Source: Massilia sp. KIM
GTDB lineage: Bacteria > Pseudomonadota > Gammaproteobacteria > Burkholderiales > Burkholderiaceae_D
Assembly: GCF_002007115.1 (NCBI RefSeq)
Contig: NZ_MVAD01000001.1
Location: 124,001 to 188,000 of the forward strand
DNA: 64,000 nucleotides
Direction of reading: 5' to 3'
Made by a program: the position numbers and the translations under genes. Each line of letters opens with the position of its first letter. Within the stretch, counting starts at the first letter, position 1. The notes below the pieces were generated by a model. The model was given only the letters and a program-made list of their open reading frames with translations. It was not told the DNA's origin and did no database searches. This document shows positions 27,478 to 35,934 of the stretch, in pieces.

Positions 27478-28686
27478 TCAACTCGAAGCATCCGCCAGGA
27501 CCTCGACAGCGTGCATGGGGTCGGTGTATTCCCGTATCTCGGCGATCTTCCCGTCTCGCAGTCGAAAGAGCAGGTGGTACTCGTTCTCATACGATTTGCC
27601 GGTCTTCGTGAGTCCCAGCGAGCGGGCTTGCGCAGCCACGATATCACCGTCGGCGACCACGCTGTTCAATTCCATTTTCAGACCGCCATCGAAGAGAGCG
27701 AAAAGCCCGCCAAGCACGGACTCCATCTCTGCTTTGGTCTTCAGGCCGGCAAACGGAAAAAGATGCGGTTTGCCGTTCACCCACCAGGTCGCGTCATCAC
27801 TCATCATGTCGAGCAGCTGCTTGACGCCGGACGTTTCGAAGTGACCGAGAAAGGCGTCGACCAGGAGTTTGTTCGCACGATGTGACGCATCCGTGTTCTT
27901 TGGCTCGCGGTCCGAGACATGCACCGACATGCCGGTTTGTCCGGGCAGGATATCGGCGCGCAGCGTCAGCGCGGGTATGTCGTATTCTCCCGCGTTCTGA
28001 GGTCGAAACGCGATGGGATCCGCGGTGAAGAGGGTGTCGAGGCGTCGTCCCAGTTCATCGTGGATGCGGGCGAGCCTGGCCCCATCCGTGCTGTCCGCGC
28101 GGTACACCACGAAGGGCGGCATGACATCGAAGCCCGGGTAGTACAGGATGCCGTGCTGGATCGGGTATAGCAGGTCATCGATGGGACCGTTGATCCCGCG
28201 CGGACCGTAATGTGATTCCCAGCCTCCGGCCGTCACCATCAGCATCGCGCGTTTTCCGGCCAGTTTTCCCTCACCAAAACGATCTCCCCAATGCGTATCG
28301 GAATGCTCGCCGACACCGTAGGCGAAACCGTAGGCATATACCCGTTCCACCCACCCTTTGAGAATGGCCGGCATGGAGTACCACCACAGCGGGAATTGCA
28401 GGATGACGGCGTCCGCCCATTGCAGCTTTTTCTGCTCGCTTGCGATGTCTTCAGCCTGGAAACCGTTCTCGAAGGCGTGTTTGGATTCGAGAGCGACATT
28501 GAACCGGGAAGTGGAGACGCGGCGGGTGGTATCGCGCGCATCGGCCTGGGCTTTCCACTGCATCGCATACAGGTCCGACACGGCGACGGCGTGTCCAGCC
28601 TGTTCGAGCCTGTCGACCGTGAAATCCTTCAGCGCGCCGTTCAGGGAAGTCGGCTCCGGATGTGCGTAGACGAGAAGTATGTTCAT
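27478..28686 (-). CDS. NAD(P)H oxidoreductase (flavodoxin-2 fold) fused to SnoaL-like domain
   Basis: A 402-aa two-domain protein. Residues 1 to about 250 form an NQO1/MdaB-like quinone reductase (MNILLVYAHPEPTSLNGAL at the FAD/FMN site, FPLWWYSMPAILKGWVERV as the family signature). Residues about 267-402 form a SnoaL/NTF2-like domain (DDATWWVNGKPH, YENEYHLLFRLRDGKIAEIREYTDP). The two are usually separate genes, so this is a fusion. It is divergent from the LysR gene at 28775. Start ATG 28686 fits the family beginning. The fusion suggests that the product of the reductase is handed to the SnoaL domain; this is inference. Confidence 0.88.
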   Translation of the reverse strand: MNILLVYAHPEPTSLNGALKDFTVDRLEQAGHAVAVSDLYAMQWKAQADARDTTRRVSTSRFNVALESKHAFENGFQAEDIASEQKKLQWADAVILQFPLWWYSMPAILKGWVERVYAYGFAYGVGEHSDTHWGDRFGEGKLAGKRAMLMVTAGGWESHYGPRGINGPIDDLLYPIQHGILYYPGFDVMPPFVVYRADSTDGARLARIHDELGRRLDTLFTADPIAFRPQNAGEYDIPALTLRADILPGQTGMSVHVSDREPKNTDASHRANKLLVDAFLGHFETSGVKQLLDMMSDDATWWVNGKPHLFPFAGLKTKAEMESVLGGLFALFDGGLKMELNSVVADGDIVAAQARSLGLTKTGKSYENEYHLLFRLRDGKIAEIREYTDPMHAVEVLADASS

Positions 28687-28753
28687 GACTGATCTTTCAT
28701 AGGGAAGGCGATGAGGCAGGATAGGACCTGCTCTGTTATATTGGAAATGAATA

Positions 28754-28774
28754 CTTAACATTCGCCCTATTAAG
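28754..28774. promoter_or_regulatory. Candidate LysR operator (CTTAA-N11-TTAAG)
   Basis: Perfect 5-bp arms separated by 11 bp lie directly before the LysR start codon, inside the divergent 88-nt region shared with the fusion oxidoreductase. The spacing fits the T-N11-A rule of LysR-type regulators. Confidence 0.45.
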
Positions 28775-29668
28775 ATGCTTAATCTGCGAAGACTGGACCT
28801 GAACCTGCTAGTGACGCTCGACGTGCTGCTGGACGAGCGGAGCGTGACGCGGGCAGCACGGCGCCTCAACTATTCACAGCCGTCCGTCAGCGTTCATCTC
28901 GCCAAGCTCAGGGATATATTTGGCGACCCACTGTTGCTCCCGGGGCCACACGGTATGCAGCCCACCGCAAGAGCGGAGGAATTGATGCAGCCCCTGCGCC
29001 AGGCGCTGGAGTCGCTGGATATGGCGGTGACGCCGGCGCGCCGGTTCGACCCTGCACAGTCCGACCGGACCTGGCGCGTCGCCGCTTCGGATTCCAGTGC
29101 ATCGACGATACTCGTGCCAGCGATGCCGACCATCCGTGCGGCGGCGCCGGCAACCCGGCTTGCCGTGCTCGATATGGTCCCTTCGCTCCTCGCCAGGCAA
29201 GCGGAACAAGGCGAAGTCGACCTTGCCTTCCATACCGGTGAAGGCTCTCATCCCGGACTGCGCCGTCGCACGCTGTTCGCCGAGCGTTATGTATTGGCCG
29301 GCAGGGTGGGGCATCCGCATCTGCATCCGCAACTGAGTCTCGAGCAGTTCTGCGAACTGGAGCATGTCATGGTGTCGCCGGACCGGGGCGGATTTCATGG
29401 GGTAACCGATGACGCGCTTGCCAAAGTCGGATTGCGGCGCAAGGTGGCCCTGTCGGTTCCCCATTTCCTGTTGATGATGACCGTCCTGGCCCGCACCGAC
29501 CTTGTCGCGATGGTGCCCTCGCGACTCATTCAAGATACCCAAACGCTGCAGATTATCGAGCCGCCCGTGGAGCTGCCCGGCTACGACATGCTGATGCTCT
29601 GGCATGAGCGTTCCCATCGGGATCCGGCCCATCAGTGGTTGCGGGAGACGATCGCCGCGTCGGTGTGA
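28775..29668 (+). CDS. LysR-family regulator, NodD/NahR-like
   Basis: A 297-aa LTTR of the NodD/NahR/SyrM subgroup. N terminus LRRLDLNLLVTLDVLLDERSVTRAARRLNYSQPSVSVHLAKL is the HTH; the effector domain follows from about 90. Members of this group usually sense aromatic or quinone-like inducers and control a divergent gene; here that is the reductase-SnoaL fusion. The start codon directly follows a candidate LysR palindrome, which suggests negative autoregulation. Confidence 0.92.
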   Translation: MLNLRRLDLNLLVTLDVLLDERSVTRAARRLNYSQPSVSVHLAKLRDIFGDPLLLPGPHGMQPTARAEELMQPLRQALESLDMAVTPARRFDPAQSDRTWRVAASDSSASTILVPAMPTIRAAAPATRLAVLDMVPSLLARQAEQGEVDLAFHTGEGSHPGLRRRTLFAERYVLAGRVGHPHLHPQLSLEQFCELEHVMVSPDRGGFHGVTDDALAKVGLRRKVALSVPHFLLMMTVLARTDLVAMVPSRLIQDTQTLQIIEPPVELPGYDMLMLWHERSHRDPAHQWLRETIAASV

Positions 29669-29964
29669 ACCGGATGCCTTGGCTCCGGTTGCAAGGTCGC
29701 GCCTGAGCGATCACGACGGCGCGGTCCATGCCTGGTGTGCGCGCTCTTTACCAGCGCGCTGCCGACGGCATGCCAGCGGCCTTCGCTGACCGCCCTGGCT
29801 TGGCGCTGCCGAATTCCACTGTGGGGCTCGGGTCACTTCGCTCACTTGCGTCCAGACGCCACTAGTCACGTCGAACTGCGGGCCGATCCGCGCCACGTCC
29901 GGGTTGTGAGGCACAGGCCGCATCAGATACCGCGCTCGTTTTCGCAAGCGGGTCAACTGAGCTG
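29669..29964. other. Gene-free stretch, nothing recognised
   Basis: Nearly 300 bases between the LysR gene and the stop of the iron operon. Open frames exist on both strands but have no start signal, family motif or neighbour-like codon use that I can support. No terminator with a T-run is seen. Confidence 0.4.
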
Positions 29965-30315
29965 TCAATGCTGGGAGAAGTGCCGGGCTAACAGCAAGCC
30001 GGTGACCAGCAGGGCGGCCCGTCCGATGCGTTCGCTCCATGGCAGGGCCGCGGGGTGCCCGTTCAGAACCGCCACGAAAAGCAAGCCGCCAGCCAGCCAG
30101 GCGCACCAGACGGTCACTACGGCGGCCGCCATCCCGGCCGCCAGGCTGCATGCCAGGAGTTGGACGCCGATCGTGCCGCCGATGAGAGGCGCCGCGGTGC
30201 GCAGCCTGGCCGGCGCCGGCGTATCGCCCAGGGCGCGTGTCGGCACCGCCCGGCACCAGGCAGCCAGCCCGCCCAGCGTGGCGAGGCAGGCAAACATCAT
30301 GATGACCGTGTTCAT
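29965..30315 (-). CDS. Small membrane protein, iron-uptake operon (DUF3325-like)
   Basis: A 116-aa protein with about four hydrophobic helices (MFACLATLGGLAAWCRAV, LIGGTIGVQLLACSLAAGMAA, VTVWCAWLAGGLLFVAVL, AALLVTGLLLA). It is the last gene of the Fur-controlled operon and overlaps the preceding gene by 4 nt (ATGA). Small DUF3325/DUF3649 membrane proteins commonly accompany PepSY proteins and siderophore receptors; the domain name is from memory of such operons and needs a profile search. Function unknown. Confidence 0.65.
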   Translation of the reverse strand: MNTVIMMFACLATLGGLAAWCRAVPTRALGDTPAPARLRTAAPLIGGTIGVQLLACSLAAGMAAAVVTVWCAWLAGGLLFVAVLNGHPAALPWSERIGRAALLVTGLLLARHFSQH

Positions 30316-31046
30316 GCCCGCCTCCGGCGGAGGCCGACACCGACCGCGAGCGCGCCGCAGAGCAGCGCCGCGAGCCACCACTGCGGCAGCTGGGCCTTGA
30401 GGGCCACCAGGGCCCACAGCAGCGATGCCGCGCCGAACAGCAGCGCGGCCGTGCGTGGCAGCCACGTGGCCAGCGTGGCGCCGGGCAGGAGCAGGAAGAA
30501 TGCGATCACCATGCCGACCATCCCGGCCCCCCGTAGCGCGTCCTGTCCGAGGTGGGCCAGGCGGAAGGCCTCGACCAGCAGGGCGCCTGCGATCCCGAAC
30601 GGCAGGCCGCGCATGACTTGCGACAGCCGGGAACCGGGACCAGCCTGGCGGCGCTCAAGCCCTGTCGACCGGGCCGCCTGCTGGTGCCGCTTGACGCGGT
30701 GCTCTCCGATTGCCGCTGCGGCGGCCACGCACAGCGTGCCGATGATGGCGAGCGATATCAGCATGCTGGTCGCGATCGGGGCACCGGTTGCCATCCCGGC
30801 GCACGCTGCGGCCAGCAGCAGGGCGCCGGTGGAGTGCAGCGCGATTTTCCAGAGCACGATACGGCGTCGCGACAGCGCCAGCAGCAGCGACGATGCCAGC
30901 CAGATGCCGACGGTCAGCCAGACGACCCATGCCGGCCGCAACGCCGGCGACGTCAGCCGCTCCGGCGGGAACAACTGCACCAGGGTGACAATGACCAGGG
31001 TGGCCGGAACGGTCGCATGCAGGCCAAGGAAGAAGCGCTCGATCAT
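30312..31046 (-). CDS. Unknown polytopic membrane protein of the iron operon
   Basis: I do not recognise a named family. The 244-aa product has about six to seven transmembrane segments, in two blocks separated by a charged loop (EHRVKRHQQAARSTGLERRQAGPG, about 118-141). The first helices (FLGLHATVPATLVIVTLVQLF, VVWLTVGIWLASSLLLAL) and last (LLPGATLATWLPRTAALLFGAASLLWALVAL) are strongly hydrophobic. It overlaps its neighbours by 4 nt on both sides, so it is part of one translationally coupled iron-uptake unit. It may act with the PepSY protein in ferric-siderophore reduction or transport (inference). Confidence 0.7.
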   Translation of the reverse strand: MIERFFLGLHATVPATLVIVTLVQLFPPERLTSPALRPAWVVWLTVGIWLASSLLLALSRRRIVLWKIALHSTGALLLAAACAGMATGAPIATSMLISLAIIGTLCVAAAAAIGEHRVKRHQQAARSTGLERRQAGPGSRLSQVMRGLPFGIAGALLVEAFRLAHLGQDALRGAGMVGMVIAFFLLLPGATLATWLPRTAALLFGAASLLWALVALKAQLPQWWLAALLCGALAVGVGLRRRRA

Positions 31047-32161
31047 GCTGCCCGTCCTGCGTGCGAAGATGCGGTGGCTGGGCGGCGCCGCTGCTCGCGG
31101 CCGTCAAGCCAGATCAGCGTTCCGGAAAGCGACAGGAAGGCAGGTGTCAGGCCGAGCAGGAAGTACAGCCATTTGAGCACCAGGCCACCGAAGTCGCCGA
31201 AATGCAGTGGCTCCATCAGTCCGTTGAACTGACTCCAGAAGCCCTTGTGGCGCGGATCGTGCAGCGACTTGATCGCACCGGACGCGCCGTTGAACTCTAC
31301 CCGTGCCGTGCTGGCCAGATGATCTTCCAGCCGGCCCGCGAAGGCGACATGCGCATCGGCCATGCCCCAGTTACGAAGCGACACGAACCTGGCCTTGAAG
31401 CCCGGTACTACCTGTGCCGCCTTTGCGTGCATGGCGTCGAGCGACTGCATGACCGCGGGCGCCGGCTCGGGTCGTTTTGCAGGCTGGACCTTGTTCGATT
31501 GGGTGGCGTAGTCGAAGCCGCGCTCGAACACCGGCGCCAGGCCGAGCCAGGCACCAGTGAAGGCGATCATGATATGGAATGCCAGTCCCCACACGCCGGC
31601 GGCCTTGTGCAGGTCGGACATCACCACGCGCAGGCTGCGGCCCCAGCGTTGCGTGAACAGTTCGGCGATGATCTTACGGTGGATCACGACGCCGGTGCCG
31701 ATAAGCACCAGCATCGTCACGCCGAGGAAGCCCACGATCCAGCGCGGACCCACGAACAGGAATACGTGCAGCATGCGCAGGAACTGGCCGAGCTGGCTGT
31801 CGACCGGTCCCATCACCTCACCATTGTCGGAGCGCAGCGCCAGCTTGGTGCGCTGGTTCGCGGGCTGGTCGTGTTCGCGGATCAACACGAAGACATTCGG
31901 ATTGACGTCATCCGGGAACCAAACCGATTCCAGCGTGCTGGTGGGATAAGCTTCGTGCACCTTGCGTACGATGTCGTCCAGCGGCGCCATCCTGGCGGTG
32001 CGTGTACCCTCGGCGAGCACCGGATTGGCCCACAGGTCGATCTCATGCTTGAACACCACCACCGCACCTGAAAAGCACACGATGAACATCAAGAGCCCCG
32101 TGACGATTCCGGCCCACGAATGAATCGTGAACAGCATGTTCAAGGTGCGCTGCCGGGTCAT
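31043..32161 (-). CDS. PepSY-associated membrane protein, second iron operon
   Basis: A 372-aa inner-membrane protein of the same family as the one at 5144-6283. N-terminal HSWAGIVTGLLMFIVCFSGAVVVF is the first helix with the characteristic HxW; further helices are near residues 140-165, 190-215 and 330-355. It lies 11 nt after the TonB receptor and overlaps the next gene by 4 nt. Probable role: inner-membrane step of ferric-siderophore use. Confidence 0.87.
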   Translation of the reverse strand: MTRQRTLNMLFTIHSWAGIVTGLLMFIVCFSGAVVVFKHEIDLWANPVLAEGTRTARMAPLDDIVRKVHEAYPTSTLESVWFPDDVNPNVFVLIREHDQPANQRTKLALRSDNGEVMGPVDSQLGQFLRMLHVFLFVGPRWIVGFLGVTMLVLIGTGVVIHRKIIAELFTQRWGRSLRVVMSDLHKAAGVWGLAFHIMIAFTGAWLGLAPVFERGFDYATQSNKVQPAKRPEPAPAVMQSLDAMHAKAAQVVPGFKARFVSLRNWGMADAHVAFAGRLEDHLASTARVEFNGASGAIKSLHDPRHKGFWSQFNGLMEPLHFGDFGGLVLKWLYFLLGLTPAFLSLSGTLIWLDGREQRRRPATASSHAGRAA

Positions 32162-32172
32162 CGTGCGCCTGC

Positions 32173-34329
32173 TCAGAAGAAGAAGGTGGCGTTGACCGCG
32201 TAGTTACGCGGCATGGACGGCGACACCACATTGGCATTGATTGCGCCGTCATAGTACTGGCGGTCGAACAGGTTCTTCACGCCGGCGGTAACGCGGAATG
32301 ATTTGCCGGCGTAGGTCAGCGAGGCATCGGCAACCGTGTACGATGGGAGCGTGAAGGGCAGTGCGCCTTTCTGCTCGCTGACATAGCGCGCGCCCAGGCC
32401 CACGCTGACGCGCTGGAAGACGGGTACGCGATAGGATGCCCATAGCGCCACGGTATGGCGCGGCGTGAGATTGAGCGGCTTGCCGAGGATTTCCGGGTTG
32501 CTGTCTCGCGTGACCTCGGTGTCGGTAAAGGCGTAGCTGGAGGTGAGCTTCCAGCCGTTGCGCAGGTCGGCGCCGGCCTCGAATTCGACGCCGCGCGCGC
32601 GTTGCTCCCCGGCCTGGATGCTGAAACCGGGGTGGGACGGATCAGCCGTGGTGACGTTCTGGCGGCGCAGGTCGAACAAGGCCAGCGAGCCGGTCACCCT
32701 GCCGCCGAAGCCTTCGTATTTCAAGCCGGTTTCCCACTGCTGGCCAGTCTCCGGCTCGAACTGTTCGCCGGCGAAGGTCACGCCCCCCACCGGAAGGAAG
32801 GACTCGCCGCGGCTGGCGTAGACCGACCAGTTCGGCGTGATCGCATACACCAGGCCGCCGGAGAAGGTAGTGGCATCGTCCTTCTCGATCGTGCGCTGAC
32901 CGGTGCGGCGGTTGTCGGTGTCGTTCTTCGAGCGGTCATGACGCGCTCCGATCAGCGCCGTCCAGCCATTGCCGAACTTGATCTGGTCCTGTGCATACAA
33001 TCCGGTGACCGTCAGCTTGGACGGCGCGTCACTGGTCAGGTTGGCCGGGCATGCCGCGGCCGCTCCGTACACAGGCTGGTACAGGTCGAGTGGCGCCAGG
33101 CTGCAGGACCGTGCCCCCAGGTGGCTGGTGCCGGAACGCGCATCGAGTCCGGCCACCAGTTGGTGTCGCACGCCGAGCGCGGAAAAGCGCGACAACAGCG
33201 AGGTATCGGTCGCCAGCAGGTCGTAGTCCATGTACTGGCGCGTAGCGGTACGGTTCTGCAGGCGCCGGTTCGCTTGCAGCACGCCGTTGGCGACGAAATT
33301 ACCCACGCCTTTTTCGGTTTCGTGGCGCACGTTCTGGCGCAGGATCAGATCGGGCGTGAACTGGTGCTCCAGCGTATAACCGACCGTGATCTGTTCGATG
33401 TCGTAGGCGCCGAAGCCCGGCTCGCCAGTGAAGCGTGTCAGCGAAACCGGACCGTTCGGATTCGGCAGCAAGGTGCCGTACGGCGTCACGCCTTGCTGGC
33501 GCAGCCACTCGCTCTGGCTGTACGTTGCGAACAGGACGAGGTCGGTCTTGGCGCCGAGGTCGAACGAGACCGATGGCGCCGCCCAGCGGTCCTTGCGATA
33601 GACAAAATCGGTGGGGTCCTTCACCTCCGACACCTGCGCATTGACCCGGACGGCCGACTTGCCGTCTCCCGACATCGGACGGTTGAAATCGCCCGACAGG
33701 GTGCGCAGGCCGAAGCTGCCGACTTCAATCGACGCCTCGTTGAAGGTCTGGGTCTTGGGACGCTTGCTGATCGCGTTGACGATCCCGCCCGGCTGTACCT
33801 GGCCATACAGGATCGAGGCGGTGCCCTTCAAGACTTCGAAGCGCTCGTAGCCATAAGGCGTCATGCGCGTCCACATGCCCGGGCTTTGCACCAGGCCGTC
33901 GATCAGCAGCGATTCGGTTGAACGGAATCCACGGATATTGATGTCGTCCACGCCGCGCCGGCCGAAGTTGACCGGGCTGACGCCGGCCACGGTTTGCAGG
34001 GCCTGCTGCAGGTTGGTGATCTGGCGGGATTCCATCAGTTCGCGGGTCACGACGCTGATGGACTGTGGCGTTTCGAGCAGGCGCATTGGAGCCTTGCCGG
34101 CGGTCTGCGCCTGGGTCGGCGCGAAACCGGTGTCTTTTTCCACAGTGGCGTTGACCCGCACCACCTGCACCTCGGTTGCGACGCCGTCCGCGTTGGCGCT
34201 GCTTGCGTCGTCAGCGGCAGGGTGGGCGAATGCCAGCTGGGAGATGCACAGAGCAAGTGGCGTGAGCGAGAACCTCATGACGGCATGACTGCCGAGATCA
34301 TTTTTTTTCTGAGCGGAGCGGGACGACAT
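32173..34329 (-). CDS. TonB-dependent siderophore receptor, second
   Basis: A 718-aa outer-membrane receptor. The signal peptide is in MRFSLTPLALCISQLAFAHPA, which begins at codon 18 (34278); either that ATG or 34329 may be used, and neither has a strong ribosome site. Plug motifs are ETPQSISVVTRELM, LQTVAGVSPVNFGRRG, INIRGF and VLKGTASILYGQVQPGG; the barrel ends with FFF. It heads a four-gene operon under the Fur box at 34397. It is distinct from the first receptor in sequence, so the cell probably takes up at least two siderophores. The ligand is unknown. Confidence 0.92.
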   Translation of the reverse strand: MSSRSAQKKNDLGSHAVMRFSLTPLALCISQLAFAHPAADDASSANADGVATEVQVVRVNATVEKDTGFAPTQAQTAGKAPMRLLETPQSISVVTRELMESRQITNLQQALQTVAGVSPVNFGRRGVDDINIRGFRSTESLLIDGLVQSPGMWTRMTPYGYERFEVLKGTASILYGQVQPGGIVNAISKRPKTQTFNEASIEVGSFGLRTLSGDFNRPMSGDGKSAVRVNAQVSEVKDPTDFVYRKDRWAAPSVSFDLGAKTDLVLFATYSQSEWLRQQGVTPYGTLLPNPNGPVSLTRFTGEPGFGAYDIEQITVGYTLEHQFTPDLILRQNVRHETEKGVGNFVANGVLQANRRLQNRTATRQYMDYDLLATDTSLLSRFSALGVRHQLVAGLDARSGTSHLGARSCSLAPLDLYQPVYGAAAACPANLTSDAPSKLTVTGLYAQDQIKFGNGWTALIGARHDRSKNDTDNRRTGQRTIEKDDATTFSGGLVYAITPNWSVYASRGESFLPVGGVTFAGEQFEPETGQQWETGLKYEGFGGRVTGSLALFDLRRQNVTTADPSHPGFSIQAGEQRARGVEFEAGADLRNGWKLTSSYAFTDTEVTRDSNPEILGKPLNLTPRHTVALWASYRVPVFQRVSVGLGARYVSEQKGALPFTLPSYTVADASLTYAGKSFRVTAGVKNLFDRQYYDGAINANVVSPSMPRNYAVNATFFF

Positions 34330-34396
34330 GGTGCGATTCGGTATCGAGGTGAGGGCGGCGCCCGTGGGGCATATGAACTGGACCTGGATTGTACAT

Positions 34397-34415
34397 GATA
34401 ATGAGAATGATTTGC
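34397..34415 (-). promoter_or_regulatory. Fur box upstream of the second TonB receptor
   Basis: GATAATGAGAATGATTTGC matches the Fur consensus at 15 of 19 positions and is 68 nt upstream of the receptor start. The first 16 bases are identical to the Fur box at 8435. The surrounding region 34330-34568 holds no gene. Confidence 0.85.
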
Positions 34416-34568
34416 ATTCATGTTTTTTCCTCGAACCAAGAAATGAGAATTGCGTATCAGCGCGGACCCTTGAACCCGATGGACGCTATCGCAGGGCGCG
34501 TTCTGGACCTGCCGCTGTTGCAGGGAGCAGTGCTGGCATCGCTGCCGCCATCCATGCCTTCCCGCGCG

Positions 34569-35759
34569 TCAGAGCGCGAAGACCAGGTCGCTGATCTTCT
34601 CGTACAGCGGATTGGCCGACGGCCCGCCGTTCGGCCAGTTCAGGATGTCGAAGTGATCGTAGCCGCGCCAGGTGCCGAGGTAGTTCCAGCAGCCCGGCAC
34701 CGACCTGCCGTCGAAGTCGCGCGCCGGGTGCCCGTTGGGCGCGCGCATGCTCACCGTGTTGACCACGCCGTCGCTGGCGAACCAGTCGCTGTCGATGCGC
34801 TGGCGTCCCGGCGCGTCCTGGGTATAGCTGCCCATCCCGCGCTGCAGGGGCGAGGGTACGATCCACTCACCGGCGAACAGCTTGAAGTAAGGGATCATGT
34901 CGGCGCGCGCGTACTGGAAGGCGGTGGTCTGGACCGGCGCGATCACGCGGTCGGTGCCGTTGCAGCACCAGCTCCCGGCCTCGGTCGCCAGCGTCCCCAC
35001 CGAGTAGTACACCACGTGCGGCGAGGTGCGCGCCCAGCGGTTGAATTCGCGCGCCCCGTCCGGCGCCAGCTCCCATTGCGCGGCGCGGTTGCTGAGCAGT
35101 TCGCGCAGCGGGGTGCGCAGGGTAGGAATGATGTCGAACACCGCGTCGCTCAGGGTGGTGCCGTTGTGCGGGGCCGAGATCGTGGTCGCGCTGCGCACCC
35201 AGCCGACCTTGCCGCCCCTGAACAGCTCGCCGCCGCCTTCGTCCTCGGGCGAGCCGTGCTCCAGCAGTTCGATCAGGGCGCGGATGGTGGTGCCTCCCTG
35301 GCTGTGGCCGATCAAGTGGATAGGGTGGGCGGCGTCCCAGGCGGGGTAGAGGGCGAGCGGATAGCCCTGGGGATTGTCGGCCGGATCGGCCGCCCAGCAC
35401 TTGCCGGGCGGTTTCTGAACCTGGCCGGGCGTGCCGTGGCGCCGCACGTGGGCAGCGCCGTAGTCGACGCAGCCGCCCTTGATCTGGGCGTAGAGGTCGG
35501 CGGCGCGGTCCCAGTTGGAGCTGATCGGCCCCACGGCCGCCGCGAACACGTTGCGCGGGCCGCGGTAGACCTGCATGTGGCGGGCGATGTCGCCGTAGCC
35601 GCCCCAGTAGTTGAAACCGCTGTGCTGGAATTCGTCCGGGCCGAAGCCGAGGAAGCCATGCACCATGATGACGGGATAATTGTTGGCGCCCAGCGCCGGC
35701 GCGCAGCCGGCCGCCGCCAGCAGCAGGGCCAGCGCCCAGGATTGAAAAAACCGCAACAT
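34569..35759 (-). CDS. Secreted lipase (triacylglycerol lipase family)
   Basis: A 396-aa secreted lipase. The N-terminal hydrophobic stretch SWALALLLAAAGCAPALGA may be cleaved after ALG, or Cys19 may be lipidated (LAAAGC is a partial lipobox). YPVIMVHGFLGFG (about 28-40) is the oxyanion region, and GHSQGG puts the nucleophile at Ser153. Long insertions and several Cys pairs resemble the Geobacillus-type (family I.5) lipases with DGVVNT near the catalytic Asp and DHFD near the His. It stands alone; its promoter is not obvious. Confidence 0.85.
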   Translation of the reverse strand: MLRFFQSWALALLLAAAGCAPALGANNYPVIMVHGFLGFGPDEFQHSGFNYWGGYGDIARHMQVYRGPRNVFAAAVGPISSNWDRAADLYAQIKGGCVDYGAAHVRRHGTPGQVQKPPGKCWAADPADNPQGYPLALYPAWDAAHPIHLIGHSQGGTTIRALIELLEHGSPEDEGGGELFRGGKVGWVRSATTISAPHNGTTLSDAVFDIIPTLRTPLRELLSNRAAQWELAPDGAREFNRWARTSPHVVYYSVGTLATEAGSWCCNGTDRVIAPVQTTAFQYARADMIPYFKLFAGEWIVPSPLQRGMGSYTQDAPGRQRIDSDWFASDGVVNTVSMRAPNGHPARDFDGRSVPGCWNYLGTWRGYDHFDILNWPNGGPSANPLYEKISDLVFAL

Positions 35760-35934
35760 CCTGCTTCTCCGATGAACGTGTCAGGCACATTGTCGGAGGA
35801 GGCGGGCTGAAGCGGTTTGCGCTGCGTCTGACCACGACGCGCTTGCCCGGCCCGGCGCACGGAAAGCGTGCGCGACGGGCTTGACAGCCTGGCTTGCCGG
35901 CAAAAGGCGGCCGGCCGGCGCCGGCGCGCGGCGA

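Noticed and set aside
23667..29668. Full polyketide biosynthesis cluster
   Set aside because: No ketosynthase, acyl carrier protein or cyclase set; SnoaL folds alone are not diagnostic.
29711..30340. Possible remnant gene on the minus strand beside the iron operon
   Set aside because: The open frame has no recognisable family and overlaps the real membrane gene; kept only as an unassigned stretch.
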